Of a stretch of 5,501 nt of DNA, positions 1 to 5,501 are shown piece after piece. The notes beneath the pieces were generated by a model. The model searched no databases and was not told the DNA's origin. It worked only from the letters and a program-made list of their open reading frames with translations. The stretch comes from Gemmatimonadaceae bacterium. GTDB lineage: Bacteria > Gemmatimonadota > Gemmatimonadetes > Gemmatimonadales > Gemmatimonadaceae. Within the stretch, counting starts at the first letter, position 1. Each line of letters begins with the position of its first letter. The DNA lies in the NCBI GenBank assembly GCA_025936015.1, contig JAICUE010000206.1, forward strand, positions 1-5,501, written 5' to 3'. The position numbers and the translations under genes were made by a program.

Positions 1-405
1 GCCAGGGGTGACCGGCGCCTCGGCCCGGACAGCGGAAACAGGAGCCAGGTCGATCTCCGGCCGCCCGTTCAACACGCGGCCACCGACGAGGCCCGAGTCG
101 GTCATGAATCGAAGCTCGACGCCTGGCCTGCTGGTTCGCTCGGACGCCAACCGCGTGCAGCACAGCGCGGCGTTGCCGCACATCGAGGCACGCGATCCGT
201 CCGCATTGTAGTAGATCATCCGGAAATCTGCCCCGGCTTCCGCCGCGAGCAAAACCAAGCCGTCGGCGCCGACCCCGGTTCCACGTGCGCAGATCTTCTG
301 GATCGTGGCGGGGTTCCGCAGCTCCTCGTGCGGATCTTCGCGGGCGTCGACGACGACGAAATCGTTGCCCGACCCGCTCATCTTGAAGAACGAAAGACCT
401 GCCAT
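1..405 (-). CDS. dapF: Diaminopimelate epimerase DapF, N-terminal half (runs off left edge)
   Basis: This cytoplasmic enzyme interconverts LL- and meso-diaminopimelate, the last step before meso-DAP is used for peptidoglycan or decarboxylated to lysine. Translating the minus strand from the ATG at 405-403 gives 135 residues before the window ends, about half of the usual 270-280. The family signature is clear: KMSGSGNDFVVVD at residues 8-20, RGTGVGADGLVLL at 41-53, and NADGSRASMCGNA at 67-79. Cys76 aligns with the first catalytic cysteine of E. coli DapF (Cys73), and Asn14 and Asn67 fit the substrate-contact asparagines with the same offset of three. The second catalytic cysteine lies outside the window. 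After the catalytic cysteine the sequence reads CGNAALCC instead of the common CGNGxRC, a local variation that leaves the cysteine intact. The start is fixed by alignment of the N-terminal motif. The ATG shares its A with the upstream glycosyltransferase's TGA (TGATG), so translational coupling is likely. Confidence 0.95.
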   Translation of the reverse strand, partial: MAGLSFFKMSGSGNDFVVVDAREDPHEELRNPATIQKICARGTGVGADGLVLLAAEAGADFRMIYYNADGSRASMCGNAALCCTRLASERTSRPGVELRFMTDSGLVGGRVLNGRPEIDLAPVSAVRAEAPVTPG

Positions 406-1130
406 CAGAGCTTCCCGGTCAGCGCCCACCAGCGCAGGCGCCAGACCATCCAGATCGCCTCACGGATGATGTGCTTGGACATCTTGCTCTCCCCATCCGT
501 GCGGTCGACGAAAACGATGGGAATCTCCGTGATGCGAAATTGCCTGTGCACCGCCCGGAAGCTCATCTCGATCTGGAAGGCGTATCCATTCGACCGCACC
601 TGGTCGAGCGGGATTGCCTCGAGGACGGACCGCCGAAAGCACTTGAAGCCGCCGGTCGCGTCTCCAAGCTGGAGTCCGGTCACGACCCGGGCATAGATGT
701 TCGCGCAGTAGCTGAGCAGGAGCCGCGTCATCGGCCAGTTCACGACCGTGACCCGTCCGTTGCGATAGCGTGAGCCGAGGACGAGGTCGCAGTCCTGGAT
801 GGCGTTGAGAAATTGCGGGAGGTGCGCGGGGTCGTGCGAGAAGTCCGCGTCCATCTCGAAGACGTAGGCGTAGTCCCGCTCGAGCGCCCAGCGAAAACCG
901 GTGAGGTACGCCGTTCCAAGTCCAAGCTTTTTCGGACGATGCGTCGCGTGGACCCGCGAATTCGCCGCGGCGATCCGATCGACGATCTCCCCTGTCCCGT
1001 CCGGCGAGCCGTCGTCGACGACGAGGATATCGAGCGACGCGTCCTGGGCCAGCACCGTCGCAATGAGACGCTCGATGTTCTCGCGCTCGTTGTAAGTCGG
1101 GACGATGACGAGGGCGCGCTCAGACGCCAT
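405..1130 (-). CDS. Polyprenol-phosphate mannose synthase-like family 2 glycosyltransferase (DPM1/Ppm1 type)
   Basis: Likely transfers a hexose, probably mannose, from a nucleotide sugar to polyprenyl phosphate at the cytoplasmic face of the membrane. The 241-residue product is the usual length for single-domain enzymes of this type. Visible GT2 landmarks are VIVPTYNERENI at residues 8-19, VVDDGSPDGTG at 37-47, GLGTAY at 70-75, the metal-binding DAD motif in MDADFSHDP at 93-101, GSRY at 119-122, DATGGFKCFRR at 157-167, GYAFQIEM at 182-189, and FVDRTDGESKM at 207-217, all in the order seen in DPM1 homologues. No membrane anchor or GtrA-like domain follows the catalytic domain. I chose the ATG at 1130 because the GT2 fold begins directly after it; an in-frame ATG at 1196 would add 22 arginine- and serine-rich residues and a 77-base overlap. 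The start overlaps the end of the YfhO-like gene by 11 bases, with no clear ribosome-binding site, so coupling is likely. Mannose specificity is inferred from family resemblance; glucose or GlcNAc is possible. Confidence 0.92.
   Translation of the reverse strand: MASERALVIVPTYNERENIERLIATVLAQDASLDILVVDDGSPDGTGEIVDRIAAANSRVHATHRPKKLGLGTAYLTGFRWALERDYAYVFEMDADFSHDPAHLPQFLNAIQDCDLVLGSRYRNGRVTVVNWPMTRLLLSYCANIYARVVTGLQLGDATGGFKCFRRSVLEAIPLDQVRSNGYAFQIEMSFRAVHRQFRITEIPIVFVDRTDGESKMSKHIIREAIWMVWRLRWWALTGKL
411..416 (-). promoter_or_regulatory. Weak Shine-Dalgarno-like sequence for dapF
   Basis: The minus strand reads GGGAAG five bases before the dapF ATG, inside the last codons of the upstream glycosyltransferase gene. 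It is only a partial match to AGGAGG. It is the most ribosome-binding-site-like element seen at the three minus-strand gene junctions, and together with the TGATG overlap it fits reinitiation by ribosomes finishing the upstream gene. Confidence 0.3.
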
Positions 1131-3486
1131 TCGCGGCACGCGGGCGCAGGAAGAACCCCGACGCGATCGTCCCGACGACGAGCGCGAGCGCGGCAAACGT
1201 CAGCCAGCGGAAGGTCCCGTACGACGCGGGGGCGACGCGTAACTCGACGGTCCGCGCTCCCGCGGTCAGCGGCACCGCCATCAGGCTGAACTGCGCCCGA
1301 AGTACGTCGGTGGCCTTCCCGTCGACCGTCGCCCGCCAGTCGGGATAATAGTTCTCCGAGACGAACAGATACGAGTTGGCCGGGGCCGGCGTCGCGAGCG
1401 CGAGCTGCATGACGTCGTCGCCCGAGTGAGTGACGGTCACCGCTGTCGAGTCGGCGGGAGCGAGGCTGTGCACATCCTTCGGGTCGAGCCCGTACTTCGC
1501 GTCAGGCGGCACCAGGATCGCCTTGCGCGGGTCGAACCCGGATCGCGGATCACTGATGACAGCGAGCGCCTGGTCATCGGGGATCTTTACCGCGGTCGGG
1601 ACGACGTATGAGTATGGATCATTCCCGTTGAACCGGTATACGTATGCTTGGCCGCCATCGTGTGTCGCGAGCGCTCTGGTCCCAACCTGCGTGAGCATGG
1701 GGTTCGCGGGGAGCGCCTGATCGAGCACCAGGTACTTTGCCGTAACGAGTCGAAGCACAGCGGGATTGCCAAGGTTTTTCCATTCGTTCTTCCCGCCCAT
1801 CAGCTCATCATACCGATGGAGCTCGGTCCCCTGATAACCGAGCACCTCGCGGATGCCTTGTGTCGCGAGGTAATTGTAAGCGTACTCGGTGCCGGGCGGG
1901 TTGAGGACCCGGTAAACCGATGGATCCTGCTTCAGCGTGCGGGTCACCTCATCCGGTGCGAACGTGACCTGCTCCGGCGGAAGCCAATTCACGAAGCGCC
2001 GTTCGACGCTCCAGAGATCCAGCCCGAGCAGGACCGTCAACGCCACGAATGCAGCGTTAGGCGCCAGCTTCCCGCGAGCGAAGGCGACGATCACACCGAT
2101 TGCAGCGGCTCCGAGAACGAGGACGCGAAGCGCGTCGACGTTCAATTGGCGGAAGACCTGAGGAAGGACTTCGGCATACTGTGGGGGAGCCATTCCTTCG
2201 ATCATGGCGGCAAAGCCGCCCCCGAAGGCCATGAGTGCGCCCCCAACCAGGATCACTCCCCAAGCGATCAGCGGCCCCTTCCCTATCGTCTCCCGACGCT
2301 CCCGCGCGCGAAAGAGATACTCCACGCCGAAGCCGGCCAGTACCGCGACGGCGAGCGAGGTGAGAAAGAAAATCTGCCCTGGGGCACGGGTCAGCTTTAT
2401 CCCCGGGAGAACTGCGTATGGGATATGGTAGAACGGAGTATGGCCACCCCAGCTGAACAGCGTCGCGTAAACCGCGATGAACGCGAAAAACCAGCCGACG
2501 CGCTTACGCTCGCGGAGGCGAAAGCCGAACGTCGCGAGGATGAGCGCTACCCCGCCCAGATACTCGCTGTGGAGCTTTATCAGGTTCTGCCCCCAATACG
2601 TCTGGAGGTATCCGGAGAACGAAGGCCAGAGCGTGTCGAGTGTCTCCTCGATCGGCATCGCGTAGCTGGTTGCATACGCGTACCCGGTGCTCGAGCTGCC
2701 CGCCGCGGCGCGACCCGTGCTCCCGATGTAATGCGCGAATGGCACCATCTGCACAGCGTCAATCGCAAAGCCCAGCAGCAGCGCTGCAACGAACCAGGCA
2801 AATGACTTGTACCACACGTGCCGCCCCGTACGCGGCTCGTCAAAAAAGTTGAGGAAGAGCCAGAAGAAGCCCGCGGCCATCAGCATGTAGTACGTCATCT
2901 GGTAGTGCGGGGTCAGGAAAGAGAACCCTACCACCGCGCCGAAATACACGTACTGCCGCCAGTCGGCTTTCGTGACCGCCTTGTAGAGGAAGTTGAGCGC
3001 GAGCGGCGTCAGCGCACTGACGAACAACTTTCCATCGTGCCCGGGACTCACCTGCGAGATAACCATGCCGGTGAGCATGTAGGCGAGCCCGCCGAGGAAC
3101 GACGATTCCACGCGGAGGCCGAGCGCGCGCAGGAGCTTGAAGGTGAACGCTCCCGCGAGCACGATGTGCACGAGGAATCCCAGTGCCATCGCGGTCCCGA
3201 CGGGCATCATCAGCCGAAGAAAAGCTGTCGGGTAGAAGGTGTCGCCGTTCGTCGTGTTCTGGAGGAACGGCATCCCGCCGAAGATGTAGGGATTCCACAG
3301 CGGAAAACCGCCGACGTTCTTGTAGTGCGCGGCGGCGAAGGCGCGAAACGAATAGCCATGCACCTGGTCGCTGACGGCCGACATCAGCAGGTTGCCCTGC
3401 CAGAAGGGCCAGAAGATGACCGCGACGAGGAGCGCGTACACGAGCGTCGCGGCCAGCGTCGGATATCGTTTGGCGATGGAGTTCAT
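1120..3486 (-). CDS. YfhO-family polytopic membrane protein, probable GT-C-type glycosyltransferase
   Basis: A 788-residue integral membrane protein of the YfhO family. Characterised Gram-positive YfhO proteins add sugars from polyprenyl-phosphate donors to cell-surface polymers on the outer face of the membrane; the same role here is inferred. Residues 12-30 form the first membrane segment. A first extracytoplasmic loop follows, containing SDQVHGYSFRA (Asp40, a candidate GT-C catalytic acid) and the family signature PLWNPYIFGGMPF at 62-74. Further landmarks are SPGHDGKLF at 147-155, TPHYQMTYY at 192-200, DAVQMVPF at 243-250, LPGIKLTRAPGQ at 360-371 and LDLW at 489-492. Hydrophobic segments continue to about residue 490. 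A largely soluble, presumably external domain spans roughly 505-755, including YYPDWRATVDGK, typical of the C-terminal part of this family. A final membrane segment lies near 761-780. The ATG at 3486-3484 overlaps the preceding gene's TGA in an ATGA arrangement, and no Shine-Dalgarno sequence is visible. Acceptor and sugar cannot be told from sequence. Confidence 0.9.
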   Translation of the reverse strand: MNSIAKRYPTLAATLVYALLVAVIFWPFWQGNLLMSAVSDQVHGYSFRAFAAAHYKNVGGFPLWNPYIFGGMPFLQNTTNGDTFYPTAFLRLMMPVGTAMALGFLVHIVLAGAFTFKLLRALGLRVESSFLGGLAYMLTGMVISQVSPGHDGKLFVSALTPLALNFLYKAVTKADWRQYVYFGAVVGFSFLTPHYQMTYYMLMAAGFFWLFLNFFDEPRTGRHVWYKSFAWFVAALLLGFAIDAVQMVPFAHYIGSTGRAAAGSSSTGYAYATSYAMPIEETLDTLWPSFSGYLQTYWGQNLIKLHSEYLGGVALILATFGFRLRERKRVGWFFAFIAVYATLFSWGGHTPFYHIPYAVLPGIKLTRAPGQIFFLTSLAVAVLAGFGVEYLFRARERRETIGKGPLIAWGVILVGGALMAFGGGFAAMIEGMAPPQYAEVLPQVFRQLNVDALRVLVLGAAAIGVIVAFARGKLAPNAAFVALTVLLGLDLWSVERRFVNWLPPEQVTFAPDEVTRTLKQDPSVYRVLNPPGTEYAYNYLATQGIREVLGYQGTELHRYDELMGGKNEWKNLGNPAVLRLVTAKYLVLDQALPANPMLTQVGTRALATHDGGQAYVYRFNGNDPYSYVVPTAVKIPDDQALAVISDPRSGFDPRKAILVPPDAKYGLDPKDVHSLAPADSTAVTVTHSGDDVMQLALATPAPANSYLFVSENYYPDWRATVDGKATDVLRAQFSLMAVPLTAGARTVELRVAPASYGTFRWLTFAALALVVGTIASGFFLRPRAANGV

Positions 3487-4565
3487 TCAGGGACGATGGG
3501 TTGATTGCGGCGCGAGGAAGCAAAACCGATCGCGATAAAAGCTCCGACGATTTCCACCGCGGTGAGCCAGATGCGCGAACCAATCGCGAGTATCACTGCC
3601 GTCTCGGCTCCGAGTTGCGGCGACAGCAGCGCGACGAGCGCTGCTTCGCGAACCCCGAGCCCGGCGGGAACCGGGATCCAGATAATTCCCCAGACGTAAG
3701 CGGCGGTGAAGCCTGCAATCGAGAGTGGTAGCCCCGGCGCCCGGTTGCCGACCGTGCTCGCCGCGAACAGCCAGAAAGCTACGCCGTAGGCCAGCCACGG
3801 GACAATGAGCGCGATCGCGTAGCGTCCAACCGATGCTGCGCGCATCGACGGGAACACGACGGCGCGCGCAAAAAAGCGGGCGGTGAGGCGCTGCATGAGC
3901 GACGCAGCGCGCGGCAGCAGCAGCGCGAGCGCCGCGAGCGCCGCGACCGCGATCGCGACGGCTTGTGCGTAGCTCAGGGGAAAGCGCGGGAGTTGCAGAG
4001 CTGGTAGAAAGGCCGCAGTGACCGCGACACCCGACGCGAGCACGACGAGCTGCTGCAGAATAACCCCCCCAGTCGCAGCGATCGGCGGCGTCCCGGCCCG
4101 CGCCGCGAGCGCGGCGATTCCGGCGAATTGCCATATGCCACCGGGAATGAATCGCGCCAGATTCGACAGCGCCCAGATCCGCCATCCCTCGCGGAAGCCG
4201 AGCGAGGCGCCCCACCAGCGGATCGTCTGGGTCCACGTCAGGACCATGTACGCATAGGCCGCAATCGTGATCGCCGACGCGAGGGCGAGCGGCAGCGGAT
4301 GGATCTCGAGGCGAGTATGAGCGAACGCGTCGCGGTGCCGCATCACCGTCCGCCACAGATAAAGCAGCGCGGCCCCGATGACGACGACCTGTACGACGAG
4401 ATGCCAGCCAGGGCGCTTGCGACGCGCAGCCGGAGGAGCTTCGGAAATTGACAGAGCGATTGACCCGCGGCGGGAGTTGGCAGTGAAGCTAACGCCGCCC
4501 GCGGCGCGCTGCGAGCGGCGGTAATCGCGCGCCGTTATGTTACGCGAATCATGCGAGTATTGCAT
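3483..4565 (-). CDS. UPF0104 / lysylphosphatidylglycerol synthase TM-domain (flippase-like) membrane protein
   Basis: An integral membrane protein of the family that includes the flippase domain of MprF. Starting at the ATG at 4565 it has 360 residues. Membrane segments appear near residues 56-72, 92-110, 130-155, 165-187, 200-217, 250-270, 281-297 and 322-347. Family signatures are NLARFIPGGIWQFAGIAAL at 135-153, GGVILQQLVVLASG at 166-179, and PAGLGVREAALVALL at 300-314. It lacks the cytosolic aminoacyl-transferase domain of MprF, so lipid lysinylation is not implied. It is first in the operon and overlaps the YfhO-like gene by 4 bases, which suggests a membrane step in the same glycosylation pathway, possibly lipid-linked sugar translocation (inference). 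The start is uncertain: residues 1-53 are polar, arginine-rich and show no family motif, and the ATG lies inside the divergent glycosyltransferase gene. No ATG, GTG or TTG occurs in frame between it and the first membrane segment; only CTG (4454) or ATT (4448) would give a more typical length of about 320. Confidence 0.85.
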   Translation of the reverse strand: MQYSHDSRNITARDYRRSQRAAGGVSFTANSRRGSIALSISEAPPAARRKRPGWHLVVQVVVIGAALLYLWRTVMRHRDAFAHTRLEIHPLPLALASAITIAAYAYMVLTWTQTIRWWGASLGFREGWRIWALSNLARFIPGGIWQFAGIAALAARAGTPPIAATGGVILQQLVVLASGVAVTAAFLPALQLPRFPLSYAQAVAIAVAALAALALLLPRAASLMQRLTARFFARAVVFPSMRAASVGRYAIALIVPWLAYGVAFWLFAASTVGNRAPGLPLSIAGFTAAYVWGIIWIPVPAGLGVREAALVALLSPQLGAETAVILAIGSRIWLTAVEIVGAFIAIGFASSRRNQPIVPE

Positions 4566-4570
4566 ATCGT
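4534..4570. promoter_or_regulatory. Candidate divergent promoter region
   Basis: This short stretch is clearly richer in A and T than its surroundings and sits between two diverging genes. On the plus strand TATGTT (4536-4541) resembles a -10 box, 9 bases before the GT4 ATG at 4551, which would make that mRNA leaderless or nearly so. On the minus strand TAACAT (4542-4537) is a similar 4-of-6 match. Neither has a convincing -35 box. If the minus-strand box is real, its transcript would begin after the ATG at 4565 and the flippase-like gene would need a later start. Sigma-factor preferences of the host are unknown, so this is tentative. Confidence 0.25.
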
Positions 4571-5501
4571 GACGGCGTACCCGCGGTATCCCGGTGATCC
4601 GATCGTCCCATGGCTGACGGAGCTGATCCGTCATCTCCGGACGCGCGGCGTCGAGGCCGAGATCTTCACGTCGGCGTACCGCGGCGGTGGGAATCGCGAA
4701 TACGATGGCATCCGCGTTCATCGCTTTCGGTACATGGTGTCCCCGTGGGAGCGCCTGACGCACGAGGAAAACGCGGCGGACCGCGCCGGGCGGTCGCCGC
4801 TTTTTGCACTCGTTTCGTTCGCGTACATCGCGGCCGGGATGCGGGCCATTCGCGCACTGGTACGTGAAAGGCGCTACGACGTCGTTCACGTGCACTGGCC
4901 CGTCCCGCATGCGCTCTTCGGGATTGCCGCGCAAGGCGTGTCCAATGCACCGCTGGTCACGACATATTACGGCGCTGAACTTCGTCTCGCTGCGAGGTCG
5001 AAGCTGTTCAGGCGCGTGTTGCGCATCGGTGCGTCGCGCTCGGCGCGAAACGTAGCGATCTCGCGACACACGGCCGCCGATCTCGAGTGTCTCACCGGGG
5101 TCGTCGCCGATGTCATCCCGTATTCCATTGCGTTCAAGCCGCATCCCGCTTCGACAACGCGCGGAGGCGGACCGTTCACTGTCCTTTTCGTCGGACGCCT
5201 CGTCGAGCGGAAGGGGGTGCCGGTGCTGCTGGACGCATGGGCGCGAGCCGCCCTGCCTAACGCGCGGCTGCTGATCGTCGGCGACGGCCCGGATCGCATC
5301 GCGCTCGAGCGGCGGGCCGCGGAGCGAGGCCTCTCGTCGACGGTCGAATTCCGGGGCCGCGTCAGCGACGTTGAACTCGGCGCTGCGTATTCAGCGGCCG
5401 ACCTGTTCGTGTTGCCGGCCGTTCTGGACAGTCACGGCGACACCGAAGGGCTCGGCGTCGTCCTGCTCGAGGCGATGGCGTCGCAGGTACCCGTGCTCGC
5501 C
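4551..5501 (+). CDS. GT4-family glycosyltransferase (GT-B fold), C-terminus off right edge
   Basis: Probably a cytoplasmic or membrane-associated retaining glycosyltransferase that moves a sugar from a nucleotide donor to a glycan or lipid-linked acceptor. The window holds 317 codons; typical family members have about 370-420. The N-terminal acceptor domain begins MRVLHIVTAYPRYPGD (residues 1-16) and includes YDVVHVHWPVPHAL at 109-122 and the domain-closing ISRHTAADLE at 170-179. The donor domain starts near residue 208 with FTVLFVGRLVERKG at 209-222, where Arg216 and Lys221 match the donor-phosphate-contacting pair of GT4 enzymes. It continues with LLIVGDGP at 240-247, VEFRGRVSD at 265-273, and the EX7E motif at Glu299 and Glu307. 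The ATG at 4551 starts exactly at the canonical first strand, so this start is well supported although no Shine-Dalgarno sequence precedes it. It diverges from the polyprenyl-phosphate glycosylation operon and may build a surface polysaccharide or glycolipid acceptor. Substrates cannot be assigned from sequence. Confidence 0.93.
   Translation, partial: MRVLHIVTAYPRYPGDPIVPWLTELIRHLRTRGVEAEIFTSAYRGGGNREYDGIRVHRFRYMVSPWERLTHEENAADRAGRSPLFALVSFAYIAAGMRAIRALVRERRYDVVHVHWPVPHALFGIAAQGVSNAPLVTTYYGAELRLAARSKLFRRVLRIGASRSARNVAISRHTAADLECLTGVVADVIPYSIAFKPHPASTTRGGGPFTVLFVGRLVERKGVPVLLDAWARAALPNARLLIVGDGPDRIALERRAAERGLSSTVEFRGRVSDVELGAAYSAADLFVLPAVLDSHGDTEGLGVVLLEAMASQVPVLA

Noticed and set aside
1131..1196. 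Earlier ATG for the GT2 gene at 1196
   Set aside because: It would add a low-complexity Arg/Ser-rich leader and a 77-base overlap with the YfhO-like gene; the GT2 fold begins right after the ATG at 1130.
1648..2805. 385-codon plus-strand ORF
   Set aside because: It lies antisense to the YfhO-like gene, is highly charged with no fold-like pattern, and is a GC-rich shadow frame.
2818..3504. 228-codon plus-strand ORF
   Set aside because: Antisense to the start of the YfhO-like gene; rich in R, E and H with no recognisable domain.
3487..4356. 289-codon minus-strand ORF in a different frame from the flippase-like gene
   Set aside because: The competing frame carries membrane segments and UPF0104 signatures, while this one is arginine- and alanine-rich without motifs.
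3483..4565. Assignment of the flippase-like protein as MprF (lysyl-phosphatidylglycerol synthase)
   Set aside because: Only the membrane domain is present; the C-terminal aminoacyl-transferase domain needed for lysine transfer is missing and the neighbours are glycosylation genes.
4566..5144. In-frame upstream extension of the flippase-like reading frame to a 553-residue ORF
   Set aside because: The extra residues are the antisense of the well-supported GT4 gene, are arginine-rich and low in recognisable motifs, and are explained by stop-poor antisense frames in GC-rich DNA.
1..5501. Possible CRISPR array, insertion sequence, tRNA or rRNA
   Set aside because: No regularly spaced repeats, terminal inverted repeats, transposase motifs or recognisable RNA gene sequence were seen; nearly every base is inside a recognisable coding region.

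Overview
The window is GC-rich, gene-dense bacterial DNA with almost no intergenic sequence. Protein features (a DAP-type diaminopimelate epimerase, a large YfhO-like membrane protein, a DPM1-like glycosyltransferase) and the compact high-GC style would fit a Gemmatimonadota-like or similar environmental Gram-negative bacterium. That placement is an impression from protein style only.

Layout. Four genes lie head to tail on the minus strand and read right to left: (1) a UPF0104 / LPG-synthase-TM 'flippase-like' integral membrane protein (about 4565-3483); (2) a 788-residue YfhO-family polytopic membrane protein (3486-1120); (3) a soluble family 2 glycosyltransferase of the polyprenol-phosphate-mannose synthase type (1130-405); (4) the N-terminal half of diaminopimelate epimerase DapF (405 to beyond position 1). 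All three junctions overlap: 4 bases (ATGA), 11 bases, and 1 base (TGATG). This looks like one translationally coupled operon. On the plus strand, diverging from the operon, a GT4-family glycosyltransferase starts at 4551 and runs off the right edge.

How the genes may work together (inference). The GT2 enzyme would load a hexose onto polyprenyl phosphate on the cytoplasmic face. The YfhO-like protein has the architecture of a GT-C enzyme that uses polyprenyl-phosphate sugars on the outer face. The UPF0104 protein is a candidate for moving the lipid-linked sugar across the membrane, or for another membrane step. The divergent GT4 enzyme may build the acceptor glycan. dapF belongs to lysine and meso-DAP (peptidoglycan precursor) synthesis, and its one-base coupling to the GT2 gene is the oddest part of the arrangement.

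The region between the divergent start codons is a short, relatively AT-rich island (about 4534-4570) that probably holds the promoters for both directions. The two most obvious ATG codons overlap each other there, so the 5' end of the flippase-like gene is uncertain. I saw no RNA genes, insertion sequences, CRISPR arrays or clear terminators, and no gene-free stretch above 300 bases.
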